From Bagarius yarrelli (lineage: Eukaryota > Chordata > Actinopteri > Siluriformes > Sisoridae): a stretch of DNA of 64,000 nucleotides. The DNA lies in NCBI GenBank assembly GCA_005784505.1, contig VCAZ01000027.1:3328765-3392764 (forward strand), given 5' to 3'. The notes beneath the pieces were generated by a model. That model saw nothing but the letters and a program-made list of their open reading frames with translations. It ran no database searches and had not been told where the DNA came from. The position numbers and the translations under genes were made by a program. Shown piece by piece: positions 12,085 to 24,212 of the stretch. Position 1 is the stretch's first letter. Each line of letters starts with the position of its first letter.

Positions 12085-13365
12085 TGAATACAACAATAAA
12101 TAAAAATTTGAATTACAGAAATGTCAAGCATACAAGCTAAAACATTGAGGGATCAAACAGGTAGCGTAAGTTCTCTGTGAAATCATTAACCTCCACCGAT
12201 CTGTAAACATGAAACATTTCTTTGAATGGTGGTGAAATAATGTCAGCACGTTAAGAAGTTTAACTTCAGGCTATAATTTCTCACAGTCTTTCTGAGTGTG
12301 TCGTGCTTCATACCGTGCATAATTGGTCTTATTATAGCACCTGTATGTGAGGGGGTGACATGATTTTTCCAAGTAGGATGTGATCCTGGATTAATATCCT
12401 TTTTTAATTTTAATCAACCAATCATAACCATCTGATGTCATCAGTGTGTGTCAACTTGCCTCGATCCATTTTTGAAGCTTTCTCTTTTTTTTGTCCACAA
12501 ACAAAATTAAAAAAACTGAGCAATTGCTAGTAATCCGTTGATTCTGGAACAATTTACTGACAATGACAATTCCTGGATTAACATTGGATCAGAACATGAA
12601 ATTTGACAAACTACTATGATTTATGACAACATTTAGACGGTAAATCAAAACAATAGTTAAACAATAGTTAATGGGACAATTAACTGTAAAATGCTGTGAA
12701 AAGCATGCCTACTAAACCTGAGGTTTACGATTGTTTAATTACATCACAGATTTTTTTCAAAATTACAAATTAACCTTTTGTGTAAAAAAATGGCTTCTTT
12801 TGGAACAGAAAGAAAATATATATAGAGGTGCATTTATAGAGAAAAGATAAGGACAGAATGAGACGTGGCAAAATGGTACATTTCCAAATTTTCATCTTCA
12901 ACCTGTTACTCCAGGGCCGCCAAAGGTCCCTAACTCCGAACTATTAACATGTATTTGAAAAAAATATATAGAAAAGGGCATTAGCCGAATGTTGTAAATA
13001 TCATGGTGCTCTCTAGACATACCCTCCTGGGACCAAGACATTTTTTTAAATTATTTTTAATGTTACAGCATGTCTACTGTAGTGGACCACAAAACCATTT
13101 TAGTTTGAAAAGACAGTCTTTTCCATAAAATGTGTTCTGCTGGTGTCCATATTGGATGCAGTGAACTAGTCTCTTACATCCCAGCCAATTAAATAACATT
13201 TCAATAGAAAGCCCAGGAAGTCCTGTGTTTAGTACAGTAGAAATTATTAGAGTAGCTCATGAATTCAAAAACATCTATAAAAAAGTATCTACTACAGATA
13301 ACACAAGTCAATAAGCCAGGACTCAGGACTTAATTACATATTCTCTATGTATAAATAAGTAAGTA
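12085..13365. other. No gene recognised
   Basis: AT-rich intron. The stretch 12345-12470, with CAAGTAGGATGTGATCCTGG, looks like an old interspersed repeat that I cannot assign. Confidence 0.45.
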
Positions 13366-13368
13366 TGT

Positions 13369-13577
13369 GGGGAAGTGGTGGCTCATGGTTAAGGTGTTGG
13401 GAATGGACTACTACAACCCGAGGATTGCGGGTTCCACCAAGCCCACCAGCTCCACCGAGCCATCACTGTTGGGTCCCTGAGCAAGGCCCTTAACCCCAAT
13501 CATTAATTGCTCATAAAAGACATAATTGTAAGTCGCTCTGGATAAGGGCGTCTGCCAAATGCTGTAAATGTAAATGT
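13369..13577 (+). mobile_element. tRNA-derived SINE, family S1 (best forward copy)
   Basis: The head is GGAAGTGGTGGCTCATGGTT. The body has GGGTCCCTGAGCAAGGCCC and TTGCTCATAAAAG. The tail is TAAGTCGCTCTGGATAAGGG, CGTCTGCCAAATGCTG and TAAATGTAAATG. The A box is good; the B box is damaged (GCGGGTTCCACC). Confidence 0.85.
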
Positions 13578-13599
13578 CGCCGCTTACAATTTTGAGCCC

Positions 13600-15120
13600 T
13601 ATAAAAAAATATGAGAACGGGCCCCCCTATCACACCAATTCCTGCACCAAGCATACTATTACATTATAGCGAGATATGTATTCAAAGCAAGCATTATAAG
13701 AAAAACGGAGATTGAGTAAACTTACTGTAGAATGAACAGGAGGCTCTTACTAATAACAGAGATGATGACGATCTGCCCGTGACTCTAAATCATAACCTAT
13801 ACTGGGCGACATGGCACTGGCTAAAAACCTTTAACAAAATAGCCCTGAACTGCATTGCGCTAATTTCACCATGAGGAAGCGGCTCCATCTGCAGTATGTA
13901 CCTGCAGAAACGATGCAATGGATCAAGTGAATATGAGGAAGCCTTGGACTACACGATAGTGCTGTTAAGAGACCGCATCGCCCGTAATGGCAGGAGTGGG
14001 AGACTTTGTCATTAAGCTGTGGCCTCACAAATCTAGCACAGGAAGTAGTAATCCCCTGCAACAGTGCAGAAACCGGCAACAAGAAACTTCTTATCTGCTC
14101 CCTCGTGAGCGACGAGCGCTGTGCTTTAATATGAAACGCGGTTTCTGCTGTTTGCAAAAGAAAATCAACGCTGTCCTTATTTAATTAAACAGTACCTTCA
14201 GAGACACATATCATGCTTGTGTGCATAGAGAGAGAGAGAGTGAGAGAGAGAGAGAGATGCAAAATGAATCTCTTTATGTACACATTAACAATAATTGAAA
14301 GTGTTTGTATGATAGAAGTGAACCAGATGGAAGGTGTGTTCTCTCTGCTCACACATCCAACTCCACTGAAGGCACTGAGATCCACCTGCTGTGTTAAATA
14401 AGAGCAAGCTTCTATTTTCACTAATCACAAGGTGCAAAGGCAAACAGGCATCACACACACACACACACACACAAAAAGTCATTTTAATCCAGCAAACCTT
14501 CACCAACAGTTCAACCACCCACAAAAGATCAGTGTCACACACAAAGTCATGTGAGTGCAGGCAGCCATGCTTCAGCACTCTAATTCTGAAAAAGTCTGGC
14601 GATTATATTCACATAATCCTGCCTCTCTTTCTACTCCCGGCAGTGCATTTGATGAGTGCCACCGCTTCACTCTGCCTCCCAACATGCACACGTTGTTGCT
14701 TTTAATTACCCAGCCCCCATAGCATGGCACCTCCACCTCAACAAGAACCTCACTCGCAGTCCCTGCCGAGAGCTTGTACGCTCAGCCTGTTCCATCCGTG
14801 TGACTAAACACGTCCCTCCTGTGCTAATCAGTGCGCTCATTACACCATTGGGGTGTCATAAAGCTCTAACACACAGTTGAAATGTGGACCAAAGTTCACC
14901 AGATTTAGTCACACAAAGCAAACATGTAATAGAGTTTTATTGATTACACAATGTTTGGAGAGCTGGGGTAGGGGAAATGTAATCAGAATAAAAAGATTCA
15001 ATTAATAATAATATAAATAATAATAATATTAAAAATAATAATATTAATCAACATCATCATCATTATATTTAGATAAACTTAAAGTAATTAAGCAATTGTG
15101 CAAAAATTGTGGGGGTTATA
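13600..15120. other. No gene recognised; complex unique sequence
   Basis: Two stretches (about 13850-14180 and 14580-14880) have unusually even composition for this window and no repeat signature. Small GA (14219-14257) and CA (14452-14473) tracts and an AAT-rich patch (14998-15065) lie between. Open frames here have no recognised domain. Confidence 0.4.
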
Positions 15121-15125
15121 AAAAA

Positions 15126-15285
15126 AGAGCGCAGCGGTTAATGTATTGGACTGGTAATTGGAAGAGCAGGGTTCGATTCCCAACACCACCAACCCACCAC
15201 GGCTCAGCCCCCAAGCAAGGCCCTTAACCCCAATTGCTCAGTTGTATAAACGAGATAAATGTAAGGCGTCTGCCAAATGGCAGAC
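15126..15285 (+). mobile_element. tRNA-derived SINE, family S1
   Basis: AGCGCAGCGGTTAATG (A box), GCAGGGTTCGATTCCCAACA (B box), GCAAGGCCCTTAACCCCAAT, then GTAAGGCGTCTGCCAAATGG. The part reading TCGCTCTGGATAAG in other copies is deleted. Confidence 0.8.
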
Positions 15286-15821
15286 ATTTTAGAAGTCTTT
15301 GTGAAATGGAAAACATTAACAAATAGTTAATTTTTCAGCTGTAATGATTGGCTCTAGTGAAAAATGATCCTCTATTTATCTGCATTACCCGCACACTCTT
15401 TTGTGTGCAATTGAAATAGCCACACTTATATAATTATAATAAATAGCATTATTTTGAATTACACTCAAATTACCCAAAATGCTAATTTCTCTGAAAAAAA
15501 TCAAATTAAATATAAAATAATCCCAGAATTCCTTCGATGATGCGTCTCAACAGAAATTTTCTGTTAGCAATATGTAAACTATATGCAGGCTTATATCCTA
15601 ACTAACAGGAATATGGCTTCCAACCACAATCAGCAACAATAACCTGCAAAAAAAATAAGTACTTATAATACGAGTAATGTAATGAATCATCTTAGAATTT
15701 GTCACTAGCACTAATGTTAGCACTCCGCAACCGTCCCTGCAGCAAACCCTTGCCAGACGAAAAAAAAAAATGGCAAGGGATAACCTGAGAGCTATACAAA
15801 TGATCCCACATCCCAAGCAAA

Positions 15822-15906
15822 TTAAGGTATCGGTATCGGCGAGTACCAGAAGAAAATATCGATAGTCATGCACTGTAATTAAAAAAATGGTATCGTTCCA
15901 TCCATA
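15822..15906 (-). mobile_element. hAT MITE fragment related to the 59.6-kb element
   Basis: AGGTATCGGTATCGGCGAG with GTACC follows, then ATGGTATCGTTCCATCC, a decayed form of the GGTATCGGTGCATTCCTA end seen at 59839-59857. The other end is missing. Confidence 0.45.
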
Positions 15907-15909
15907 GCG

Positions 15910-16158
15910 ATAATGTTCTATTAGCCAAGAGTCACGTTTTAGCTTAAGTAAATAAAATAAACGCATAACTGAAGGCTTTACTCGATGCACACAACATGAC
16001 GGAATGATGCATGACAGAAAACACAGCTAATCAGAGAAACCCGTTTCTTTATATTAAAAAAATAAATAAAATTCAAATCAACTGTTAAATTATTCACTGT
16101 TCACTGTTTAATTTATTTCATTTTTTTTTACTGTGTAGTGGAAGCACGACAACCTTTA
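15910..16158. other. No gene recognised
   Basis: AT-rich filler, and the start of a 130-codon minus-strand frame (15598-15990) that resembles no family and partly overlaps the hAT MITE fragment. Confidence 0.4.
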
Positions 16159-16395
16159 AGGCCAGAAATTTGTGGACACCTCATTATCCCATCCATATGT
16201 AGGTCTTCTCCAAACTGTAAATGTTTTTGTGGGCTTTGAAACGTTGCAATTTCCTGTTACTGGAACTGGAAGGTGCAAACACTGTTCTAACCTGACAATG
16301 CTTCTGGACACCTTGCTCACTGCTCTATAAAGAGACGGTTTGCTAAAGCTGAGCTGGAAAAAATGACCCTGACCCCAATCCCACTGAACTAAATT
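16159..16395 (+). mobile_element. Tc1-like element fragment, family A (5' end)
   Basis: It begins GGCCAGAAATTTGTGGACAC and CTCATTATCCCATCCATATG, the terminal sequence of a common fish Tc1-like family. It continues with TTTCCTGTTACTGGAACTGG and ends near CCCAATCCCACTGAAC, just before the EHLW part. It is heavily internally deleted. Confidence 0.65.
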
Positions 16396-16588
16396 TTTTT
16401 CTCGTTTTAACTACATGTTCTATCAGAAGCTCAATCCTGCATGTGGAAGAATATAAACAGTCAGACCCAGAGGAGAGGCTAGCTAAAGCAGGCACAATCA
16501 CGAAGGCGCAAATTTAATTAAACCGGAAGAGAAGGCTAGGCCTGGACCTGCAGGCTACAGCCCCCCAGAGAGAGACAGACGCACTGTG

Positions 16589-16589
16589 A

Positions 16590-16619
<30 letters not shown>
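16589..16619. repeat. (TG)n microsatellite
   Basis: About 31 bp of pure TG. Confidence 0.85.
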
Positions 16620-16621
<2 letters not shown>

Positions 16622-17365
16622 TTGAGGGTGGGATTAAATGAATGTCTTCCACTTAGTGTTCTGCTTTAGTGTTCTGCATCCATTTAGTTCTGCTTTCAAT
16701 GCTTTTATTGTTGCAGCTGTTTATCCTTATATAAGGAGGCGTATATTAGCTGTGCAGTTATATAAACATTATACACACACTTAAATGATGTGGTGGCCAA
16801 ATTAGATTTGATATCTAATGAACATGACATGCAAGTTTCTGTCTGTTACTAAAAGAAACAAACACACATAGCTTAAACACTTATACTACGTGTTACATGT
16901 CAAAAATAACGCCTCACATTTTAAGGTGAAATTCAAGTAAAGTGTATCATAAATCTTCGGCCATCCGATCCAATACCATTGAACACATACTCTGTTCTTC
17001 TGCTTTTATTCTCCAGCTACATCAATAACTAATGATTGCTAAAATGGGAAGATAATCACTAATGGCTTTTTACCCCAACGGCTGAGATGCTGATTCCTAG
17101 TCCGGAACTGTTCCACACACAAGAGATCTGCTTCACAGTTCCACTGCATTTTGCACCGCTCTTTAGTCTTGTAATACTTTCAAAAATTAAAAAAAAACTA
17201 TTCTGACAAACAGCAGTCGGAATATTAAGAATCAACTTGTGATCTGTTGCATAGATTAACCAGGAAATTGACACGTTTTTTTGTTGTGCTATTGTCATAT
17301 GACTTAAACAGATGCTGTAGTGTAGCACTATTTCATTTAAAATATGTCTCATTGAACATGGCAAA

Positions 17366-17660
17366 TACATTTTTCCTCTCGTTGGACCAAACTGTACCAA
17401 ACCTGTTCCCACATGAACATTTTTCCTGACCACAAAGCGACATCCACAAAGAGGTGGTTTCCCAAGGTTGATCTGGAAGCCCTGAGGTGTTGTGTGCTAC
17501 TCTCTCATCACACTGCACACCTGAGGTATGAATTGGAACGCTGACTGCACACCAGCTTACCTCAGCAATGCTCTAGTGGCAGAATGATCACGCATATCCC
17601 CACAGACACTCTCCAACATCTAATAGAAAGACTAATAGAAACAGTAAAGGGGAAATCATT
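17366..17660 (+). pseudogene. Tc1-like transposase fragment, family A
   Basis: ACCAAACCTGTTCCCACATG, then CACAAAGCGACATCCACAAAG, GGTGGTTTCCCAAGGTTGATC, ATTGGAACGCTGACTGCACA and CCCCACAGACACTCCCAACA-like sequence correspond in order to the DNAPVHKA, W-AKV, ELERRL and ATLQNL regions of a Tc1 transposase. Stops and small deletions break the frame. It sits about 1 kb downstream of the 16.16-kb fragment on the same strand, so the two may be parts of one copy. Confidence 0.65.
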
Positions 17661-17669
17661 TCCATAATA

Positions 17670-18586
17670 AATCATCGCCACATGCATATAAGCATAAATG
17701 TCATGAAAACTGCACACATGATGTCGGTTATAACAAATGTGCTGAAACATTAAACAGTTACCCACTACTAACATCTGTTCTGTCTGAAAGGGTTAATATT
17801 CACTTAATTGAGGAACCCTCTGTTGGACATTTGGACATGGTGTGTGTGTGTGAAGACAAAAACTGACAGGCTTTAAAAATTTGTGCACACTTGGTTTTCA
17901 GTAAACTAATGTGATGAATAAATGTTAAGAAATGAGATATTACAAAGTGTCTAATTCAGGCTGTGTTTTTTTCCTGGAAATTAAATGTTTTCTTAATGCT
18001 AGATCTTTAGGTCTCTCCTCCCAGACTTGACAACAAACGACCCACCCACACGCAAGCACAATTTCCTGTGTGTCTTCAAACAAGAAAACACCAACATAGG
18101 ACACGAAAAGCCTTCAAAGAAGAACAAAGTAGCAGAGCTTTTTGTGAGCGCACCATCATCATATTTAATGGTCAGATTCCTGAGCCTATTCCTTTAGGAT
18201 AAATCGTAAGAAAACGTGCGATAAACCAAATTATAAAAGTAACTGGATTTGGGCAAGCTATAGAACTCCAACATGTCCAACAAGTAACTTTAATTAATGT
18301 TCAAAATGCTAAATTCCCTTACATTTGATGAAATCTAAAAGCACAGAAGCACAGCTGGCAGAAATCCCTGCCTGTTCACCTCATTAATTCTTCCTGCAAA
18401 CAGGCAGCTTACAGCGCTGTGGCACTTTAATACCATCCATATTTAATGCTGCAGGAAAGAATGTCTCCCTTGCTACACACTCGCGCTCAGACTGGTCAAC
18501 ACAAAGTCTCTCAGTACAGCTGTAATGTAGTACGGTGGCCGAGAGAGCTTTACTCTAATCATCTTTCCACTTGTATGTGATGAAAT

Positions 18587-18590
<4 letters not shown>
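17670..18590. other. No gene recognised; possible conserved block
   Basis: No repeat signature. The stretch 18340-18560 has mixed composition and homeodomain-like ATTA motifs, as seen in conserved noncoding elements. This is a guess without alignment. Confidence 0.35.

Positions 18591-18640
<50 letters not shown>
18591..18640. repeat. (GA)n microsatellite
   Basis: About 50 bp of pure AG repeats. Confidence 0.9.
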
Positions 18641-18641
<1 letters not shown>

Positions 18642-18868
18642 AATTGAAAATGTGTTAGAAGGCTCCCTAATTCAGTTTTGTTTCATTAAGTCAGTGCTGA
18701 TGCTCTAAGCCTATAGATAACTTGCATTTTGCTCATTGTTCTGGCGATGTAATAGAAATGCCCTGACTAATAGTCTTACTGAAGAAACTATTAAAGCCAA
18801 TTCACAGCATACAAACACACTGCAACACCTAAAGCCAGTCACGGCTGCACACAAACATCACTTCAGTG

Positions 18869-18975
18869 AAATTCTGTACCTAACTTGTAATAAGAGTGTA
18901 ATAAACATGAAAAAATTAAGCATTTGTTAACCGTTTAAGTCAAGTGTTATATGCCATCTATACGCAATCGTTGCC
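18869..18975 (+). repeat. Local duplication, copy 1
   Basis: AAATTCTGTACCTAACTTG, ATAAGAGTGTAATAAACATG, GCATTTGTTAACCG and TTTAAGTCAAGTGT recur in the same order at 19224-19330 with small indels. Confidence 0.75.
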
Positions 18976-19051
18976 TAACAAATATCTCCAACACCAAGTT
19001 TCTGTTCATATGCCACTTTGTATTTGCAGGTTTTTTAACATTTTGTTATAT

Positions 19052-19092
19052 GGTGAAGTGGTAGCTTAGTGGTTGGGGTGTGGGCTAATTTG
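19052..19092 (+). mobile_element. SINE head fragment
   Basis: GTGAAGTGGTAGCTTAGTGG and TTGGGGTGTGG fit the A-box part of family S1. The B box and tail are not recognisable downstream, although CATCTGCTCG and CAAGGCCC are present. Confidence 0.4.
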
Positions 19093-19223
19093 GAGGGTTT
19101 TCTTCCGCAACACCCGCATCTTTCGTTAGTGATCTGCCCTTCATCCCAGCCTCAAGGCCCTATCGCCACGCAACCATCTGCTCGTTTCAAAAAAGCATCA
19201 CACCAATCAGCTGTAAGGACACC

Positions 19224-19330
19224 AAATTCTGTACCTAACTGTGTAATAAGAGTGTAATAAACATGAAAAAATTATTTGCGCATTTGTTAACGCTTTAAGT
19301 CAAGTGTATTGGCATTATACGCTAACGTTG
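19224..19330 (+). repeat. Local duplication, copy 2
   Basis: This is the partner of the 18869 copy, differing by small indels such as an added TTGC before GCATTTG. About 250 bp separate the two copies, including the SINE-like head at 19052. Confidence 0.75.
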
Positions 19331-19974
19331 CTAATGTATTGCCCTCCTAAGTTTCAAAAGTTATCTGCCCAATGTCCTTGCTCAGTGTATAAGTTTAAGA
19401 GACACATGTGTAAGCTCGCTCTAACTGGATAAGTACGGAAATCTCCGTAAAGTTCCGTAAATGAGTAAGGGATGCTATTGCAAGCCCTGGAAGTTCTAAA
19501 AGAGACTATTCCAAAATCCCAAGTGCCAATCATAAAGAGCTAGCCCAGTAAAAAACAGCAGAAGAAGCAGATACACCAGAGATAAATACATGTGGCAGGA
19601 ATGTCTGATTTGGAGATTTATCGTTAATCTAATTAGAGTATAACCTAAATTAACAATTTATATAAAACAATAGTATAATCAAGACTTCTATTTTGTATAA
19701 AAAAATCAAATGTGTTCTCTAGTCGCTCTCTCTAATAGAAACAAATATCAAGCAATTATTCAAATAAAAAAAAAATTGTGCTACTCAAATACAAACATTA
19801 TGCTACAACTATTCAAAAATCGAATTGTCAAATTAAAACTAAAACTGCTATCAAATAAACATTGCTATATCAAATCAAATTGCGCTCATCAAAGTATTTA
19901 TGGGAACATTTTTGGGAAATTTTTTTTTTTTTAAGGCTTTGTAAGCTATCTCTATTATATTGTGTATTATATGG

Positions 19975-20275
<301 letters not shown>

Positions 20276-20289
20276 AATGTATATATCAC

Positions 20290-22165
20290 AGAAAAAAACA
20301 AATATCGCAATGTCAGTATTTTTCCAATATCTTTCAGCCCTATCGTGTGGATACATCAACATCACAATAAAAAAATAAGGTACGAGCTATAAACAACAGT
20401 GGGATGGTTGTTGAGTGTCGAATTAAATGGTCTGATTATATAGATACTGCTGATCCTCTGGCTTTTTATTCTAGAATATATACAAAATGATGCAAAAAAA
20501 AAAAAAGAACATTCTTCAAGCAAAGGGTCTGAAGGTAGAAGCAGCTTGTTGATGAGAGCGATCAGAGGAGAATGAGCCGACTCGACTGAACTGACAGAAA
20601 GTCTATAGCTCAAATAATCACTGTTTGTTTACAACCAGGTAAAAAAAAATGACCTTAGAACGCACAACACATCAAACTATAAGGTGGATGGGCTACCTAA
20701 GTATCACATCAGGTTCCAAACCTGTCTGAGGCTATTATGAGCACAGAGACAGTGAAACTCACGGTTATAAATTGGAAAAGACCAAATGATTTATTACTAA
20801 TCTTCAGCTGTCTAGGTTAGGTAAGTCTGTGCTCATGATAGCCTCTGATTCCTGCTTTTGGCCGACAGCCTTGTGAAACCTGACATGCTGTTACGCAGCA
20901 TTCTTTCTAATCTGTAGAGACTTTTGTGTGTACAAATCCCAAGAAACCAGCATCGGCTGCTAAATGATTGGCTAAATAAATAAATGCATTAATAAACAGG
21001 TGTACATATAGTTCTAATTAGTTTTTTTGACATTTGTGTAATTACTACAGTTTTTTAACTAATCTTAGCAGTTTTTAGAAGTTTTATTTTTAGATCCTAA
21101 AAAGTTTGATGCTGTTAAAATTTTAACTGCTCAATAGATCATTCCACAAAATTTTAGAATAGAAGTGAAATGAACATTATCCCATCTGCAAGAACTGTAA
21201 ACTAAAATTAAAACAACTTTTATTGCTATGAGATGGTTGTTGAAGTAAGCTAGAGGAGTAAAATACTTTGCACTATTGGTGTATGTGTTACTACTGTAAA
21301 TACATAAATACATCATTCAGAGCTTTCATTCCTCTCTGTGTGTCTATTTGTCTTGGTGATTCTGTCCGTCACGTACACACAAGTGCAACTGGAAATTGTG
21401 ACAGAGAAAAATGTATGCATTCATTAACAGTTTAAACAGTTCAAATAGGTTGGGTCTATCACTGTAAATATTTACTTTCTCTTTACTTATCTCTACAAAA
21501 TAAATGCTATTTATGATCACACTATGAAATGACATCCATACTGTTCTCTAATCATCCACAGATTTTAACAAAAAACAACCATCATGGCAATTCTTTTTTT
21601 CTTTCCAATAAAGAAGAAGATTAAGAATATTGAGCCAGCAAACATATTGACTGAGGGCTTAAACAAAAGCAGGACACATAACCTGAGTGGAAATGCACAG
21701 CTGCTCTATAAAGAAAGATCAGTTTGACTATATCATAACAACACAGAATCTAAACCAATATACATCATTAACTAAGAGAGAAAACACTTCTTTCAAATGT
21801 CTAGTCTTAACTCAACAGAGACAGAAACAATAATCCTGATGGAGTCCAGTGCAAAATTTACGTATATCTACAGAGTTTTCTTACATACAGCTGCAGTCTT
21901 TTATTAAACTCACAGTCAGTGCTATAACAGACAGTGTGTAGTTGCACTAGAGGACGAGTAAGTGTAAAGTGCAAACTAGGGTCACTAAGGCTCCATAACC
22001 AAAAGCCAGTTTCGTTAATTATATATCCATTATCAAAAGTATTTATATTAATGAGTATGTAGTATATCAGGCTAAATAACGTAATGTCATATTATACATG
22101 TCTAATTTAATCCAGAACTAAAGGAAAATAAAACATTAAAACATTCAAATTAGGCCAAAGAGCCA
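20290..22165. other. No gene recognised; one foldback
   Basis: AT-rich intron. An imperfect inverted repeat lies at 20725-20747 and 20826-20848 and is listed separately. A poly-A run is near 20496. Confidence 0.5.
20725..20848. repeat. Inverted repeat (23-bp arms)
   Basis: The arms 20725-20747 and 20826-20848 are complementary at 21 of 23 positions (core GAGGCTAT-ATGAGCACAGA). The spacer is 78 bp. It may be a small foldback MITE. Confidence 0.6.
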
Positions 22166-22345
22166 AAATACACTTTACATAGACTTACGAGTGTCTCAAC
22201 TAACGAGTTTTTCGAGATACGAGCCGTCATTTTTTGCTTTGAGTTAGTAGCTGAAGTTACGAATTCGAGCCAGTTTCAGATACCCTACCGCTTGTTTTTT
22301 TTTCCATCACTAACAGATATATTTAAATAACACCAACCCATATGA

Positions 22346-22396
22346 CATCTAGATTAGATTAGATTGGATTCAACTTTATTGTCATTGTGCACAGGC
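22346..22396 (-). mobile_element. LINE or retroposon 3' tail
   Basis: AGATTAGATTAGATTGGATT followed by CAACTTTATTGTCATTGTGC. On the minus strand this reads GACAATAAAGTTG then (AATCT)n, a typical 3' end of fish L2-type retroposons. Confidence 0.6.
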
Positions 22397-22556
22397 TTTA
22401 AAATAAATAATATGTTTTTTAAAACACCATATTGAACGCTGTAACATCCGCCCAGCATCCTGTGTCTCACTTGATATCTAGTCAGCCATGCGCGTTAGTA
22501 AGTGAGTTAGCAAGTGGAGTAGATCTCCAAGGTAAATGCTGGACATTATACTTAAT

Positions 22557-22735
22557 AACATTTACATTTACATTTACAGCAGCATTTGGCAGACACCCTT
22601 ATCCAGAGCGACTTACATTTATCTTATATACAACTGAGCAATTGGGGGTTAAGGGCCTTGCTCAGGGGCCCAACATTGGTGAGTTGGTGAAGCTGGGAAT
22701 CGAACCCACAATCTTCCGTTTGGCATTCCAACAAC
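22557..22735 (-). mobile_element. tRNA-derived SINE, family S1 (reverse, head lost)
   Basis: CATTTACATTTACATTTACA, GCATTTGGCAGACACCCTTA, AGAGCGACTTACATTTATC, TTGGGGGTTAAGGGCCTTGC and GGGAATCGAACCCACAATC (B-box complement). The A-box part is missing. It is inserted in the MITE-like element. Confidence 0.8.
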
Positions 22736-22951
22736 ATAATAAAACCAGTGTATTGCAGTAAATTCTATTGTATTGTTTTTTTTCATAAAATATTCATTAT
22801 TTATAAGTATATTTTTCTTATTTAAGAACATATAAGAAAATTTCAATTCATTTTAATTGGGAAAGTTGATTAGGCATACAAGTAATTTAGGTTATGAGCT
22901 CCGTCACAGAACAAAATAAACTTGTATGTCAAAGCATCACTGTATTGCCAA

Positions 22952-23540
22952 AAAGTTGTGTACACCTCACCAATACACCTGTATGTACTTGCTGAATGGC
23001 ACTCCAGGTTTATCCCCTATTGCTAAGAAATATCTGGAAAAGCTTTTCGGGAAAATTGGTCATTATTTTCCTGTTTAATGTTATGAGACTTGCACGATAA
23101 TACACTCCAACCTAAATCTGTTCAAATGCAAGTGCTGAGCCACACCGAAGTATCAAAGCTTTTTAATTTAGATAGTTTGGAATATTTATCTGTAAACATT
23201 GGCTAATATTATTTTTTTTCTTTCATTTGTTACCTGTTTGTTTACCTGATCAAAGCTTCTCTTACACTTAAGATACTTTAATGATGGTACAGTTCTTAGC
23301 ATCTTAATTGAGTTTTCATCTATTTTTATTGATGTAGAAAGAAAAGCTGCTTTGTTTAGTTTGCCAGAAGGGAGGAAAATGACGGTGTGCTTGTCTAAAT
23401 AGAAATGATTGTTCAGTTCAGGACTGTTGCTTTTCAGAGGTGTTAAGGTCAAGGCTCTTTAAAAAAACTATTAGGTTTGTCCATTCCACACCTTGACAAA
23501 CCATGTCGTCGTAATGGAGGTCGCTTTGTGCACACGGGCA
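22952..23540 (-). mobile_element. Tc1-like element, family A (reverse, decayed)
   Basis: The left end, GCCAAAAAGTTGTGTACACC and CACCTGTATGTACTTGCTG, is the element terminus. At 23478-23540 the minus strand reads ATGACAATGCCCGTGTGCAC, AAAGCGACCTCC and ATGGTTTGTCAAGG, matching the DNAPVHKA and W-AKV regions. Most of the interior is unrecognisable. Confidence 0.6.
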
Positions 23541-23666
23541 TTGTCATGTGTGGACATCTAGAAAATGAATTTTAAAATGAAAGTAAGCGTTGTATGCTGC
23601 AGACATCCTCTTTAATTGTAGTGATTTGTAAAGTGGGTGTGATATGGGGGTGATAGCCAGGTGTAT

Positions 23667-23670
23667 AGAA

Positions 23671-23717
<47 letters not shown>

Positions 23718-23728
23718 GAGAAAGAGAA
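23667..23728. repeat. (GA)n microsatellite
   Basis: About 62 bp of GA with AAAG and GGGAG interruptions. Confidence 0.85.
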
Positions 23729-24180
23729 GTGTAAGACTCTTTGATTTAGAGGCAGTGGTGTGCTAGGGCAAAGCTTGGCCAGATTTCAGCATCACAGCAT
23801 CATGGACAAGAAACAGCATCTGCTCAGTACAGCCTGCCAGAGGAAAGAAGGAGAAACTGTAAACTTTAGTAAAATAATGAACTGAAAAAAAAAAAGAAAA
23901 TAAATATTTAAAAAGCTTAAATAAAATGTGTATCTGACAAACATGTGCCTTATGTGTATGATGGAGTATAAAGTGTGACCAATATTATAAGTGGTTTATA
24001 GATTGCTTAACATAGCAAACATAGAAAAACTGTAAAGCAGTGTGTATTAAGCAGTTACATTTAATGTTTGCTGCACCATGTTGCTCAGCAGTGAGCAGTG
24101 AACGCATTGGCCTTCCTGAGATTAGACAAGAACAAAACAATGTTGCGCTATTAACGTTATTGAAATACTGCGCCATAACA

Positions 24181-24212
24181 TACACACATACACACACACA
24201 CACACACACACG
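24181..24212. repeat. (CA)n microsatellite
   Basis: About 32 bp of CA, 570 bp below the exon 1 donor. Confidence 0.85.

Larger units (their letters stand above)
22171..22945. mobile_element. MITE-like element carrying nested insertions
   Basis: The left part (22171-22290) has ACTTACGAGTGTCTCAAC, TAACGAGTTTTTCGAGATAC and GAAGTTACGAATTCGAG. The right part (22858-22945) has GTTATGAGCTCCGTCACAG, AACTTGTATGTCAAAGC and ATCACTGTA. These match a common fish MITE in which the right end reads TACAGTGATGCTTTGACATA on the other strand. An L2-type tail and an S1 SINE interrupt it. Confidence 0.6.

Noticed and set aside
11732..12131. Several Ser-Leu and Arg-Glu open frames of 66-79 codons
   Set aside because: They are translations of the GA tract on both strands. 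The same applies to the frames at 25400-25639, 39403-39880 and 48308-48568.
15598..15990. 130-codon minus-strand frame
   Set aside because: It runs through the hAT MITE fragment and has no recognisable domain.
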